Below are positions 42,354 through 52,225 of a stretch of 64,000 bases of DNA, in pieces (within the stretch, counting starts at the first letter, position 1; the number at the start of each line of letters is the position of its first letter). The notes under the pieces were generated by a model. It saw only the letters and a list, made by a program, of their open reading frames with translations. It had not been told where the DNA came from and ran no database searches. The DNA is from Brevibacterium sp. UCMA 11754 (lineage in GTDB: Bacteria; Actinomycetota; Actinomycetes; Actinomycetales; Brevibacteriaceae): the NCBI RefSeq assembly GCF_021532275.1, contig NZ_JACBOT010000023.1, positions 1-64,000 of the forward strand. The letters run 5' to 3'. Position numbers and translations under genes: made by a program.

Positions 42354-43570
42354 TGGCTGATCAACTCCCCGAACACCCCGACTTCCTGTGGCGCAACCCG
42401 GAACCGAAGAAGTCCTACGAGGCCGTCATCATCGGCGGCGGCGGACACGGTCTGGCCACTGCCTACTACCTGGCCAAGAACCATGGCATGACCAACATCG
42501 CGATCCTCGAACGTGGTTGGCTGGCCGGCGGCAACATGGCTCGCAACACGACCATCATCCGCTCGAACTACCTGTGGGACGAGTCCGCAGCCATGTACGA
42601 GAAGTCGCTCAAGCTCTGGGAACAGCTGCCCGAGGAACTCGACTACGACTTCCTCTTCTCCCAGCGCGGCGTGCTCAACCTCGCCCATACACTGCAGGAC
42701 GTGCGCGAGTCCCAGCGACGGGTGAATGCGAACGCACTCAACGGAGTCGACGCCGAGTGGCTCGATCCCAAGCAGGTCAAGGAAGTCTGCCCGATCATCA
42801 ACATCGGCGACGACCTGCGCTACCCGGTGATGGGCGCGACCTATCAGCCGCGCGCCGGCATCGCCAAGCACGATCACGTTGCTTGGGCATTCGCCCGCAA
42901 GTGCGATGAGATGGGCGTCGATATCATCCAGAACTGCGAGGTCACCGGGATCGAACGCATCGGCGACAAGGTCGTCGGTGTCGAGACCACCCGCGGCCAC
43001 ATCGCTACCGAGAAGGTCGCCATGTGCGTGGCCGGAGATTCCTCGGTGCTGGCGGACATGGCCGGCATCCGCCTGCCGATCCAGTCCCACCCGCTGCAGG
43101 CGCTCGTGTCCGAACTCTTCGAACCCGTGCACCCGACCGTGGTCATGTCCAACCATGTCCACGTCTACGTCTCCCAGGCGCACAAGGGCGAACTCGTCAT
43201 GGGTGCCGGGGTTGATTCCTACAACGGCTATGGCCAACGAGGCGGCTTCCACGTCATCGAGGAGCAGCTGGCCGCCGCTGTCGAACTGTTCCCGATCTTC
43301 GCCCGGGCCCACGTGCTGCGCACCTGGGGCGGCATCGTCGACGTCACCCTCGACGCCTCGCCCATCGTGTCGAAGACCGGAGTCCAGGGTCTCTATGCCA
43401 ACTGCGGCTGGGGCACCGGTGGCTTCAAGGGCACGCCCGCCGCCGGACTGACCTTCGCCCACACCATCGCCAACGATGAACCCCACCCGCTCAACGCCCC
43501 CTATGCCCTCGACCGGTTCGAAACCGGTCACCTCATCGACGAGCACGGCGCCGCAGCCGTGGCGCACTGA
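42353..43570 (+). CDS. soxB: Sarcosine oxidase beta subunit
   Basis: 405 residues. This subunit carries the sarcosine-oxidising site with noncovalent FAD and covalent FMN. It has an N-terminal dinucleotide fold ([18 protein letters not shown]), [13 protein letters not shown], and [16 protein letters not shown] with His173/His175, the position of the FMN-linked histidine in heterotetrameric enzymes. The conserved C-terminus is [33 protein letters not shown] and [17 protein letters not shown]. It oxidises sarcosine to glycine with electrons to O2 and the methyl group to THF. Translationally coupled to glyA and followed by soxD after 26 bases. Confidence 0.96.
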   Translation: MADQLPEHPDFLWRNPEPKKSYEAVIIGGGGHGLATAYYLAKNHGMTNIAILERGWLAGGNMARNTTIIRSNYLWDESAAMYEKSLKLWEQLPEELDYDFLFSQRGVLNLAHTLQDVRESQRRVNANALNGVDAEWLDPKQVKEVCPIINIGDDLRYPVMGATYQPRAGIAKHDHVAWAFARKCDEMGVDIIQNCEVTGIERIGDKVVGVETTRGHIATEKVAMCVAGDSSVLADMAGIRLPIQSHPLQALVSELFEPVHPTVVMSNHVHVYVSQAHKGELVMGAGVDSYNGYGQRGGFHVIEEQLAAAVELFPIFARAHVLRTWGGIVDVTLDASPIVSKTGVQGLYANCGWGTGGFKGTPAAGLTFAHTIANDEPHPLNAPYALDRFETGHLIDEHGAAAVAH

Positions 43571-43596
43571 GCGAACACGAGACAGAAGGACCTGCC

Positions 43597-43938
43597 ATGC
43601 TTCTCATCAGCTGCCCGCACTGCGGGCCACGCGACGAAACCGAATTCCACTACGGCGGCCAGGCACACGTCGCCTACCCGGCCGACCCCCACGCGCTCAG
43701 CGACAAAGAGTGGGCGGAATTCCTCTTCTATCGCGACAACGACCGCGGCGCCTACGCCGAACGGTGGAGTCACAGCCTCGGGTGCCGCAAATGGTTCAAC
43801 GCCATCCGCGACACCGTGACCTATGACTTCAAAGCCATCTACCCCATGGGCGAGGCCCGCCCTCCAGCAGCGGACGCTGCGACGAAGCAACTGGCGACCG
43901 CGGAACCGACTCCAGCAGAAGGCGAGGGTGCACGATGA
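43597..43938 (+). CDS. soxD: Sarcosine oxidase delta subunit
   Basis: 113 residues. The small zinc-binding subunit: [19 protein letters not shown] at the N-terminus and [15 protein letters not shown] in the middle supply the Cys/His zinc ligands. The last 30 residues are a divergent Ala/Pro/Glu tail longer than usual. It helps assemble the alpha-beta-gamma-delta oxidase. The stop overlaps the soxA start by four bases. Confidence 0.95.
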   Translation: MLLISCPHCGPRDETEFHYGGQAHVAYPADPHALSDKEWAEFLFYRDNDRGAYAERWSHSLGCRKWFNAIRDTVTYDFKAIYPMGEARPPAADAATKQLATAEPTPAEGEGAR

Positions 43939-46904
43939 CCACCGCAGATACGAACACTCGCCTCGAGAACGCGAACGGCATCGACCGAACGCGTCCCATC
44001 CGCTTCAGCGTCGACGGTCGGCAGTACTCAGGTTTCGCCGGTGACACGATCGCCAGTGCCCTCATCGCCGCCGGACGCATCGACTGCGGCAACTCGACCT
44101 ACCTGGGCCGGGCCCGCGGCATCCTCGGCGCCGGAATCGAGGAGTCGAACGCCCTCGTCCGAGTCAAGGGTCGCATCCCCGGCGACGTCAGCGAATCCAT
44201 GCTGCCCGCCACCCGTGTGCCGATCACCGAAGGACTCGAAGCCGACTACCTCTCCGGTCTCGGCATCCTCGATCCCGGCCAGGACGAACTCGTCTACGAA
44301 CACAAGCACGTCCACACCGATGTGCTCATCATCGGCGCCGGTCCCGCCGGGCTCGCCGCCGCCCGTGAAGCAGGAAAGTCGGGAGCCAGAACGCTGCTGC
44401 TCGACGACAGGTCCGCTCCCGGTGGGTCGCTGCTGTCGAGTTCGGCAGACAGCATCGACAAGGTACCCGCAGCCGAGTGGATCGAGTCCACCGTCGCATC
44501 GTTCGCCGAGGCGGAGGAGCTGACCTACCGAGCGAACACGACCGTCTTCGGCAGCTACGACTCGAACTACTTCGTCGCCCTCGAAGACCGCACTCTTGAG
44601 CTTGTTGAAAACGGGGGAGCGGGTGCACGGGGCAGCGAAAGTGCCAACGGTGCGTCCGCAGTCAGCGGCGCTCCTTCCCGTCCAGGTACCCGCCAGCGGG
44701 TCTGGCACATCCGTGCCCAGCAGGTCGTGCTGGCCACCGGAGCCCATGAACGCCCGATCGTCTTCGCCAACAACGACCGTCCGGGCATCATGCTCGCCTC
44801 GGCCGTGCGCACCTACCTCAACCGCTACGGCGTCGCCGCCGGACAGTCCGTCGCGATCGCCGCTACGAACGACTCGGCATACGAACTGCTCGCCGATCTT
44901 CACACGGCCGGAATAGAAGTGCCGGCGATCATCGACTCCCGGGCGACCGCCTCGGCGATGGCAGAATACGTTGCCCGGGAAACCGGAACCCGGCTCATCC
45001 TCGGTTCCGCGGTCAGCGACACCGCAGGGGACGGTCCTGCCGGACGCATCAGTGCGATCACGGTCTCGGGCCTCGACGAAGACGGTGTGGCCACCGGTGA
45101 CTCCGAGGTCATCGACGTGGACCTGCTGGCCGTGGCGGGCGGATTCTCTCCCGTCATCCACCTGCACGGGCAACGCAAGGGGTCGATCGTCTGGAGGAGC
45201 GACATCGCTGCCTTCGTTCCGACAGCACCCGTGCGCGATCAGTTCACAGTCGGTGCGATCAACGGCGACTACTCGCTGGATGCAGCCCTCCAGCAGGGCG
45301 CCGAAGCCGGCAATGCGGCCGCTGAGCACACCGGATTCCCTGCCGTGCTCGACCTCCCGACCTCAGCGTCGGTGCCCTGTGCCGAGACCCGCCCACTGTG
45401 GTTGGTCACCTCGGCCAGCGCCGATCACACCGAACTGACCACGCACTTCATCGACTTCCAGCGCGACCAGTCCGTTGCCGATGTGCAGCGGGCGATGAAC
45501 GCGGGCATGCGCTCGGTCGAGCACATCAAGCGCTACACCTCGATCTCGACGGCCAATGATCAGGGCAAGACGAGCGCGGTCAACGCCATCGGTGCCATCG
45601 CGCGGGTGCTGGGCGAGTCCGACCTGGGCTCGGTCGGCCACACGACCTTCCGTGCGCCCTTCGCTCCAGTGCCCTTCGCGGCACTGGCCGGCAGGCGCAA
45701 GGGCGAGCTCTTCGACCCGGCGCGGGTCACCTCGATCCACCCCTGGCACATCGCCCACGGTGCCGAATTCGAAGACGTCGGTCAGTGGAAGCGTCCCTGG
45801 TACTACCCGGCCGACGGGGAGGACATGGACGCGGCGGTGCTGCGCGAATGCAAGGCTGTGCGCGAATCGGTCGGCTTCCAAGATGCCTCAACCCTGGGCA
45901 AGATCGAGATCCGCGGCACCGACGCCGGTGCGTTCCTCGGCCAGATCTACACCAACGGCTTCACCAAGCTCAAAGTCGGCAAGGGCCGCTACGGACTCAT
46001 GTGCAAGCCCGACGGGATGGTCTTCGACGATGGTGTGACCCTGCGCGTGGCCGAGGACCGCTACTACATGACCACGACCACCGGCGGCGCAGCGACCGTG
46101 CTGGAATGGCTCGAGGAATGGCACCAGACCGAATGGCCCGAACTCGACGTCGTCTTCACCTCGGTGACGGAAGAATGGTCGACCGTTGCGGTCGCCGGCC
46201 CGAAGTCCCGCGAGGTCATCGCCAAACTCGCACCGCACCTGGACGTGTCCAATGAGGCCTTCGAATTCATGGGATTCAGGGAGACCACCCTGGCCAACGG
46301 GATCCCGGCTCGCATCTGCCGGATCTCGTTCTCCGGGGAGCTCGCCTTCGAGATCAACGTCGAGAACTTCTACGGGCTCACCGTCTGGGAAGCCGTCGCC
46401 GAGGCGGGTGCCGAGTTCGGCATCACCCCCTACGGCACAGAGACCATGCATGTTCTGCGTGCCGAGAAGGGGTTCATCATCGTCGGCCAGGACACCGACG
46501 GGACCGTCACCCCACAGGACGCGGGCATGGACTGGATCGTCTCGAAGCTCAAGGACTTCATCGGCAAACGTTCCTACTCACGGGTCGATACATCCCGCGA
46601 GGACCGCAAGCACCTCGTCGGAGTGCTCCCGGTCGACGGCACGACACGACTGGCCGAGGGCGCGCAGCTCATCACCTCCGGCACCCCGGTGACCCCCGAG
46701 GCGGGGCCGGTCCCGATGATCGGTCATGTCACCTCCTCCTACATCTCCCCGAGCATGGACCGACCCTTCGGCCTCGCGCTCGTCGAGAACGGCCGGAACC
46801 GGTTGGGCGAGATCGCCCAGTCTCCGGTCGGCGGCGAACTCGTCGACGTCGAGATCACCTCACCCGTCTTCTACGATCCAGAAGGGAACCGCCGCGATGG
46901 CTGA
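43935..46904 (+). CDS. soxA: Sarcosine oxidase alpha subunit
   Basis: 989 residues. N-terminal ferredoxin-fold-like domain ([26 protein letters not shown]), NAD+-binding Rossmann region ([28 protein letters not shown], about residues 135-160), a second dinucleotide-type region ([29 protein letters not shown]), and a C-terminal aminomethyltransferase (GcvT)-like folate domain from about residue 600 ([42 protein letters not shown]). The folate domain converts the imine-derived formaldehyde to 5,10-methylene-THF. A slightly polar insertion ([22 protein letters not shown] region, about 228-250) is probably a surface loop. The stop overlaps soxG. Confidence 0.96.
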   Translation: MTTADTNTRLENANGIDRTRPIRFSVDGRQYSGFAGDTIASALIAAGRIDCGNSTYLGRARGILGAGIEESNALVRVKGRIPGDVSESMLPATRVPITEGLEADYLSGLGILDPGQDELVYEHKHVHTDVLIIGAGPAGLAAAREAGKSGARTLLLDDRSAPGGSLLSSSADSIDKVPAAEWIESTVASFAEAEELTYRANTTVFGSYDSNYFVALEDRTLELVENGGAGARGSESANGASAVSGAPSRPGTRQRVWHIRAQQVVLATGAHERPIVFANNDRPGIMLASAVRTYLNRYGVAAGQSVAIAATNDSAYELLADLHTAGIEVPAIIDSRATASAMAEYVARETGTRLILGSAVSDTAGDGPAGRISAITVSGLDEDGVATGDSEVIDVDLLAVAGGFSPVIHLHGQRKGSIVWRSDIAAFVPTAPVRDQFTVGAINGDYSLDAALQQGAEAGNAAAEHTGFPAVLDLPTSASVPCAETRPLWLVTSASADHTELTTHFIDFQRDQSVADVQRAMNAGMRSVEHIKRYTSISTANDQGKTSAVNAIGAIARVLGESDLGSVGHTTFRAPFAPVPFAALAGRRKGELFDPARVTSIHPWHIAHGAEFEDVGQWKRPWYYPADGEDMDAAVLRECKAVRESVGFQDASTLGKIEIRGTDAGAFLGQIYTNGFTKLKVGKGRYGLMCKPDGMVFDDGVTLRVAEDRYYMTTTTGGAATVLEWLEEWHQTEWPELDVVFTSVTEEWSTVAVAGPKSREVIAKLAPHLDVSNEAFEFMGFRETTLANGIPARICRISFSGELAFEINVENFYGLTVWEAVAEAGAEFGITPYGTETMHVLRAEKGFIIVGQDTDGTVTPQDAGMDWIVSKLKDFIGKRSYSRVDTSREDRKHLVGVLPVDGTTRLAEGAQLITSGTPVTPEAGPVPMIGHVTSSYISPSMDRPFGLALVENGRNRLGEIAQSPVGGELVDVEITSPVFYDPEGNRRDG

Positions 46905-47547
46905 AACCACCCAGAGCACCCAGCAGAACTTCGACACCCCCGCCGAGGTGCTCGATGCACTCCGCGTCTCACCGGCAGCCCACCTCGCCGAAGTCATGGC
47001 CACCTCCACTGCCAATGGCGGACAGGCCGTTGGCCTGCGAGAACGGTGCTTCGCTGTCCAGCTCGGATTGCGCGCCACCCCCGGAACCGCCTCGGCGGAG
47101 GCGCTCGAATCTGCGCTCGGAATCACCTTGCCGCAGCAGGTGGGCGAGGTCACCGGCGACGCCGCGAGCCTGCACACGCTGTGGCTGAGCCCCGATGAAT
47201 GCCTCACCGTCGACGTCTCCCGACAGCAGCGGCCCGGGGAGACCCTCGTCGCCGAGGCAGCCCTCGAAGGTCTGCCAGGACAGGCCGTGGATCTCTCGGC
47301 CAACCGCACGATCCTCGAACTGACCGGGACGAAGGCAAGAGAGGTCCTTGAAAAGAGCGTCCGCGCCGATCTGCACCCGCGTGCCTTCGGCATCGGCACA
47401 GCGATCTCGACCCAGATGGGCCCGGTTCCGGTCATCGTGCACCACTCATCGGAACTCGAATATCGGGTCTACCCGCGGGCTAGCTTCGCGGACTTCGCGG
47501 TCCGCTGGCTGCTCGACGGCATGGCGGAATTCCTCACCGACGTCTGA
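46897..47547 (+). CDS. soxG: Sarcosine oxidase gamma subunit
   Basis: 216 residues from the ATG at 46897, preceded by AAGGGAACC and overlapping soxA by eight bases; the frame is open further upstream only as an antiphase of soxA. Gamma-subunit features: [27 protein letters not shown], the conserved [25 protein letters not shown] with DLHPRAFG, and [20 protein letters not shown]. The subunit is GcvT-like without catalysis and supports assembly of the tetramer. It completes the beta-delta-alpha-gamma order typical of this oxidase. Confidence 0.94.
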   Translation: MAETTQSTQQNFDTPAEVLDALRVSPAAHLAEVMATSTANGGQAVGLRERCFAVQLGLRATPGTASAEALESALGITLPQQVGEVTGDAASLHTLWLSPDECLTVDVSRQQRPGETLVAEAALEGLPGQAVDLSANRTILELTGTKAREVLEKSVRADLHPRAFGIGTAISTQMGPVPVIVHHSSELEYRVYPRASFADFAVRWLLDGMAEFLTDV

Positions 47548-47612
47548 AATTGACCAAGGTGAGCATCTCACCCAATGATTGAGTACACCCATCGAGCAAG
47601 GAAGCAGTGGAT

Positions 47613-48467
47613 ATGCAGGATTACGTCTTCACCCTGGAATGCGACGAACGGCCGGGCATTCTCCATTCCGTCACCGGAGCCCTCCTCACTCACGGCGGTG
47701 ACATCAAGGAGCTCAAGCAGTTCGACGACCAATTCGCCGAGCGCCTGTTCCTCAGGATCGACTTCAGTCTCCAGGACGAGTCAAGTGCCTCGATCGATGC
47801 TCTGCGCACGGACTTCGAAGGCATCGGCTCCGAGTTCGAGGCGACGTGGAAGCTGTGGCCGCAGGGGGAGAAGCGTCGGGTCCTCATCATGGTCTCGAAG
47901 TTCGAGCACTGCCTCAACGACCTGCTGTTCCGGTCCCAGATCGGTGAGCTGCCCATCGAGATCGCGGCCGTGGTGTCCAATCACCCCGACCACCGTGAGC
48001 TCGTCGAATGGCACCACATCCCGTTCTTCCGCATCCCGGTGACCAAGGAGACGAAGCCGGAGGCAGAGGCGAAGCTGCTCGATCTCGTCGACCGCTTCGA
48101 GATCGACCTCGTCGTCCTTGCCCGCTACATGCAGGTCCTCTCCGATGACCTGGCGCGTGAGCTGACGGGCAAGGCCATCAACATCCACCACTCGTTCCTG
48201 CCCTCGTTCAAGGGCGCCAAGCCCTACCACCAGGCATGGGAGCGGGGAGTCAAGACGGTCGGGGCGACCGCACACTTCGTCGACAGCGAACTCGACGAAG
48301 GCCCGATCATCGCCCAGCAGGTCGTCGACGTCGACCACTCCTTCGGGCCCAAAGACCTCGTCGCCGCTGGCCGTGATGCCGAATGCAAGGCGCTGTCCAA
48401 TGCCGTGAAGTGGCACTGCGACGGCCGCGTGTTCCTGTCGGGCAAGCGCACCGTCGTCCTGCGGTGA
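47613..48467 (+). CDS. purU: Formyltetrahydrofolate deformylase
   Basis: About 284 residues from the ATG at 47613, nine bases after AAGGAA; a GTG two codons earlier (47607) is an alternative but very close to that site. N-terminal ACT domain (FTLECDERPGILHSVTGALLTHGGDI) and a formyltransferase-fold domain (SNHPDHRELVEWHHIPFFRIPV, INIHHSFLPSFKGAKPYHQAW, GATAHFVDSELDEGPIIAQ) with the catalytic Asn-His-Asp set. It hydrolyses 10-formyl-THF to THF and formate, relieving the one-carbon load from sarcosine demethylation and recycling THF. It is the last gene of the sox operon, ending at a hairpin terminator. Confidence 0.94.
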   Translation: MQDYVFTLECDERPGILHSVTGALLTHGGDIKELKQFDDQFAERLFLRIDFSLQDESSASIDALRTDFEGIGSEFEATWKLWPQGEKRRVLIMVSKFEHCLNDLLFRSQIGELPIEIAAVVSNHPDHRELVEWHHIPFFRIPVTKETKPEAEAKLLDLVDRFEIDLVVLARYMQVLSDDLARELTGKAINIHHSFLPSFKGAKPYHQAWERGVKTVGATAHFVDSELDEGPIIAQQVVDVDHSFGPKDLVAAGRDAECKALSNAVKWHCDGRVFLSGKRTVVLR

Positions 48468-48529
48468 GTTTGTGGGGCCGGGGCGCATCGCCGGGGCGCA
48501 GCGCCGCTGCGTTTCATCGCGGAGCGACC

Positions 48530-48573
48530 TTAGCTTCGAGAGCAGACTCCAGGGAGTGTGCTCTCGAAGCTAA
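48530..48573. terminator. Hairpin terminator after purU (convergent genes)
   Basis: TTAGCTTCGAGAGCA (48530-48544) and TGCTCTCGAAGCTAA (48559-48573) are perfect 15-bp complements with a 14-base loop. They lie between the convergent purU and Ldh-family genes. Confidence 0.75.
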
Positions 48574-48626
48574 CCTGTGCCCTCGACGTTATGTGATCCC
48601 CTCGGTGCTTGACTGTCCTCAGTGAT

Positions 48627-49625
48627 TCAGCGACGTCCGCGTTCGATGAGAGCCGCGTGGATGGTCTGGGGCAGGTCGATGACCGCGTCATCACGCTTGC
48701 GCCCGAAGTCGATTCCGAACTCGCGATCAAGTCTCGCCAGATGCTCTTCGACCCGGTGCGTGTACTCCGGGTCGAAGGCATCAGCGCTGATCGCGATGAC
48801 GAAGAGTCCGGTCCCGGGGCTTTGGTCTCCGTCGTCAATGGGTGGGGCGTCGACCGAGAAGTTCGCGCCCCCATGGGCTGCGAGGAGCTCGATCATGAGG
48901 GCGAGATTGCTGCCCTTGACCCCGCCGAAGGGAAGCAGTGAGCCGGCAAGTCCCTGCTCAGCATCGGCCGTCGCAGTCCCATCTGGTGCCTGCGCCCAAC
49001 CCTCGGGGATCGACTCCCCACGTTCGGCAGCCTCGCGGACATTCACCCAGGCCGTGGCGCTGCTGGCTTGATCGAACATGCGCGGGCCCTGCGGGTGAGG
49101 GAGCGCGAAGGAGAACGGGTTCGTCCCGGCGACCGTGTCGCGACTGCCGAAGAGTGACATGAGGGCCGGCGAATTCGCTCCGGCCAGGGCGATGAGTCCG
49201 CGATCGGCCAAGCGCATCGTGTAGTAACCGAGCTCTCCGGCGGGAAATGCATTCATGACGTTGAGGATCGAGATGCCCAGGCTGGCGGCTGAATCCGCGA
49301 AACGATCGAACACTTCGTCGAAGGCGAGCTGGGTGATGCCTCCATCCGCGTCGACGAGGTGGGTCGCCGGGAGTCTGTTGACCGGCTTCGGAGTGGCGGC
49401 ACCGTTGATCCGACCGGACTCGAGACCGTCGAGGTAGTCGAAGAGGTGTGCCGTCCCGACCTGGGTCTTGCCACGGCGATCGGCCGCCACCGTCGCAGTC
49501 GCCAGAGATGTTGCCAGACGGTCCGAACCTCCCGCGGCGAGGATCGCGGATTCGCAGAGGCTCTCGAGCTCGGTCGCGGGCAGGGAGACAGTCGGGGAAA
49601 CGTCGGCAACGGGCATGCTCCTCAC
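48627..49625 (-). CDS. Ldh-family (malate/lactate dehydrogenase type 2) oxidoreductase
   Basis: 332 residues. The family of YlbC/ComC-like NAD(P)-dependent 2-hydroxyacid or imino-acid oxidoreductases: GTAHLFDYLDGLESGRING with the catalytic His region, ELGYYTMRLADRGLIALAGANSPALMSLFGSRDTVAGTNPFSFALP and a LPFGGVKGSNLALMIELLA segment near the C-terminus. The start is uncertain: the GTG at 49625 or the ATG at 49616, the GAGGAG between them being too close to either. It lies downstream of the decarboxylase-family gene with 57 bases between, on the same strand, so they may form an operon. Substrate unknown. Confidence 0.85.
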   Translation of the reverse strand: MRSMPVADVSPTVSLPATELESLCESAILAAGGSDRLATSLATATVAADRRGKTQVGTAHLFDYLDGLESGRINGAATPKPVNRLPATHLVDADGGITQLAFDEVFDRFADSAASLGISILNVMNAFPAGELGYYTMRLADRGLIALAGANSPALMSLFGSRDTVAGTNPFSFALPHPQGPRMFDQASSATAWVNVREAAERGESIPEGWAQAPDGTATADAEQGLAGSLLPFGGVKGSNLALMIELLAAHGGANFSVDAPPIDDGDQSPGTGLFVIAISADAFDPEYTHRVEEHLARLDREFGIDFGRKRDDAVIDLPQTIHAALIERGRR

Positions 49626-49682
49626 GCTACAGCAGGAGGAACAGCCGAGCTCGGCAGGAGGAGCGGCCGGGTTCGGCAGGTC

Positions 49683-51209
49683 TCAGCTCGTCTCCGCCAC
49701 GACGTTGAAGGTGTTCATCCTCGAATCCTGGGCTCCGCGGACATAGCCGGAGGGAGCCGCGGCCGTGGCACGAAGGAAGTCGACGACCTCGGCACTGAGC
49801 ACCTCACCAGGCAGAACATTGGGCACACCGGGCGGGTACGCGGCCAGAGCATCGGCCGAGACCCTGCCGACAGCCTCGGCGAAGGGAACGGTCTGCGGCG
49901 CCGCGAAGTAGGCATCGCTGATCTCCAGTCGCTTCTCGCAGCTGCCGGGCAGAACGATGGGACGCTCCGGCTCGGACTCAGAGCGCGGCAGTTGCTGCAG
50001 CGCGGTCCAGAACCGTTCGACGTCGACGGGAGATGTCGCACCGACGAGCAGCAGCAGCGCCGAGGGCGTCGCCAGCTCGCAATAGATCCGGTGGTCGCGG
50101 ATGAGCTGGTACTGGGCATCGGCGCCGGTGATCCCGGCACCGCGGGTGTCGATGACGACCTTGAACGGATCGTTGGCGATCGCATCATGGCCACCGAGGA
50201 TGTCCGGGGTCGCATCGCGGAACCGCGAGTCGTTCTGAACTCGAGTTCGGATCGCCTCGGCGGTGGCCAGTGCTTCGTCGATCGCTTCCGGGCGGGTGAC
50301 GAGATGACGGCGTGCCTCGTCGAGAGAGGACAGGAGGATGCCACTGGACGAGGTCGACTGATAGGACTTCACGACCCGATCGACCAGGGTCTCGATGCGC
50401 TGTGCCTGCCGTCCGTGGCCGAGGTGGACCATCGCTGACTGCGCCAAAGATCCGGCGCCCTTGTGGGTGCTGGAGATGACGAGATCGGCACCGAGGCGCA
50501 CCGCGTTGACGGGCAGCTGCGGGTGCATGCCGAAATGGGAGCCCCAGGCCTCATCGACGATGAGGGGAACATCGTGACGGTGCGCCACCTCGGCGATGGC
50601 GCCGATATCGGCCACAGCGCCGAAGTAGCTGGGGGAGACGAGGTAGACGGCGGCGGACTCCGGGTGCTCGGTCAGGGCGTACTCGACCTGGGCCGGAGTC
50701 ACGCCGTGGGAGGAGCCGAGGCCAGGATCGACGCGACCGTGGATGAAGTGCGGGCGCAGTTCGGCGTGAGTGACCCCGTCGATGACCGAAGAGTGGACGC
50801 TGCGCTGGAGGACGAATTCGCGTCCCAAGCCGCGCACAACGGTCGTCGCGATATGGTTGCCTCCGGAGGCGCCATTGGTGATGAACCAGGTGCGGGCTGC
50901 GCCCCAGGCTTCGGCGGCGAGCTGCTGGGCGGCCATGATCGGAGTCACGCGTTCGTGGTTGATCATCCGCCAGTTCTCCTGGTCCACACCGCTGAAGAGC
51001 ATGGGGAAGTCGATGCTCATTCCGGCCTCGCCGACGACTTCGGCCAGTCCCGGTGCATGGTCGCGACTGCCCTGATGGGCGGGCACGTGCAGGCGCTGCC
51101 AGTCCTCGGCGGCCAAGGAGCGCAGCGCCTCGGCATACGGCGCGGTGTGCTGGCGAGGGTCGATGGCGGTGGCCGCGGTGTCCGGGTGCAGATGAGTTTC
51201 GGCGAGCAT
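49683..51209 (-). CDS. Orn/Lys/Arg decarboxylase-family PLP enzyme
   Basis: 508 residues from the ATG at 51209. Fold-type I PLP enzyme: HVPAHQGSRDHAPGLAEVVG at the N-terminus, TNGASGGNHIATTVVRGLGREFVLQRSVHSSVIDG, LIVDEAWGSHFGMHPQLP and the PLP Lys in VISSTHKGAGSLAQSAMVH. The C-terminal domain ends with AYPPGVPNVLPGE. Members decarboxylate ornithine, lysine or arginine to polyamines; the actual substrate is not fixed by the sequence. There is no Shine-Dalgarno: TAGTGT lies seven bases before the ATG, suggesting a leaderless mRNA. Divergent from a LysR gene with a palindrome in the gap. Confidence 0.88.
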   Translation of the reverse strand: MLAETHLHPDTAATAIDPRQHTAPYAEALRSLAAEDWQRLHVPAHQGSRDHAPGLAEVVGEAGMSIDFPMLFSGVDQENWRMINHERVTPIMAAQQLAAEAWGAARTWFITNGASGGNHIATTVVRGLGREFVLQRSVHSSVIDGVTHAELRPHFIHGRVDPGLGSSHGVTPAQVEYALTEHPESAAVYLVSPSYFGAVADIGAIAEVAHRHDVPLIVDEAWGSHFGMHPQLPVNAVRLGADLVISSTHKGAGSLAQSAMVHLGHGRQAQRIETLVDRVVKSYQSTSSSGILLSSLDEARRHLVTRPEAIDEALATAEAIRTRVQNDSRFRDATPDILGGHDAIANDPFKVVIDTRGAGITGADAQYQLIRDHRIYCELATPSALLLLVGATSPVDVERFWTALQQLPRSESEPERPIVLPGSCEKRLEISDAYFAAPQTVPFAEAVGRVSADALAAYPPGVPNVLPGEVLSAEVVDFLRATAAAPSGYVRGAQDSRMNTFNVVAETS

Positions 51210-51266
51210 GGGACCCACACTAGGCTTCGAGCGCTGTCTAGGATATAGCAAGAAATCGTTCACGGT

Positions 51267-51283
51267 GGCATAGTGTCTATGCC
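51267..51283. promoter_or_regulatory. LysR operator overlapping its own promoter
   Basis: GGCATAG-TGT-CTATGCC: perfect 7-bp arms ending at the base before the lysR ATG (51284). It contains a -10-like TAGTGT (51271-51276), so binding would block the leaderless lysR promoter. Confidence 0.55.
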
Positions 51284-52198
51284 ATGATGAATCTGCAGCA
51301 GTTTCGGGTGCTCTTAGCGATCAGGGACGAGGGAAGTCTCAATCGGGCCGCCGAGGTGCTCGAACACGGAGTCCCGACCGTGACCCATCACCTGCGCACC
51401 CTCGAATCCCATCTGCGGGTCAAGCTCGTCGACCGGGCACGGAACGGAACTCGACTCACGCCCTTGGGCGAGTCCTTCGCCGAGGAGATCGAACCGGTCC
51501 TGGCCCGCATCGATCGGGCCGAACAGCTCGTCACCGCACAACGCGATGCCGGAGTGGTGTCCCTGCGCGTCGGGTCGTTCTCCTCGATCGGCTCACGGCT
51601 GCTCCCCGCCGCAATCGCTGAGCTCCAGCAGCGGACGTCCGTGCACGTCGAGGTCGTCGAAGCCGAACCCAGCGAGGTCGTGCGGATGCTCCACAGCGGT
51701 GAGGTCCACGCCGGCCTCATCTACGACATCCCCGAACTGCCCGAGTTCGCGGGCCCCGAGCTGCGGCTGCGCACACTTCTCGACGAGCCCTACCGGGTCA
51801 TGGTCGCCAGCGGCGGAGAGTTGGCGGGGCACGAGATCCTCGACTTCGCGACGATGAGCGACGTCGACTGGGTGCTCAGCCACAACGAATCGGAAGCCTC
51901 GGTGCGAGTGCTGCGGCGGATCTCCCGGGGACTGGGATATGAGCTGCGCGAACTCATGCGCAGCGACGACCTCTACATGATCCACGGGCTCGTGGCCGAG
52001 GGACTCGGATGCGCATTGACCACCGAGGTGGCTGTGGACACCGACTTCGACGTCGTGCTGCGGCCAGCCGAGCAGGATCTGGGTCAGCGTCGGGTCTCGT
52101 TCGTGACCCGTTCGGGCCCGAATCCTGCGGCCGTGGGTTGGCTGGGCGAGATCCTGGGCGCGGTGGCCGCGCGACTGGGGGCTGCCTCGGCGGGATGA
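51284..52198 (+). CDS. LysR-family regulator of the decarboxylase gene
   Basis: 304 residues. N-terminal winged HTH (MNLQQFRVLLAIRDEGSLNRAAEVLEHGVPTVTHHLRTLESHLRVKLVDRARNGTRLTPLGE) and a two-lobe substrate-binding domain (VSLRVGSFSSIGSRLLPAAIAELQQR, VVRMLHSGEVHAGLIYDIPELP, LVAEGLGCALTTEVAV). No ribosome site; TAGTGT seven bases before the ATG suggests a leaderless mRNA. It is divergent from and probably regulates the Orn/Lys/Arg-decarboxylase-family gene, with autorepression through the palindrome at its start. Confidence 0.92.
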   Translation: MMNLQQFRVLLAIRDEGSLNRAAEVLEHGVPTVTHHLRTLESHLRVKLVDRARNGTRLTPLGESFAEEIEPVLARIDRAEQLVTAQRDAGVVSLRVGSFSSIGSRLLPAAIAELQQRTSVHVEVVEAEPSEVVRMLHSGEVHAGLIYDIPELPEFAGPELRLRTLLDEPYRVMVASGGELAGHEILDFATMSDVDWVLSHNESEASVRVLRRISRGLGYELRELMRSDDLYMIHGLVAEGLGCALTTEVAVDTDFDVVLRPAEQDLGQRRVSFVTRSGPNPAAVGWLGEILGAVAARLGAASAG

Positions 52199-52225
52199 GT
52201 GGTGGTGTCGGTGCGAGGGCGGTGA

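Noticed and set aside
41298..43567. Long minus-strand ORFs opposite glyA and soxB
   Set aside because: Both are antisense to well-identified enzymes; their compositions (Asp/Gly/Val/Glu-rich) are typical of reading the opposite strand of GC-rich genes.
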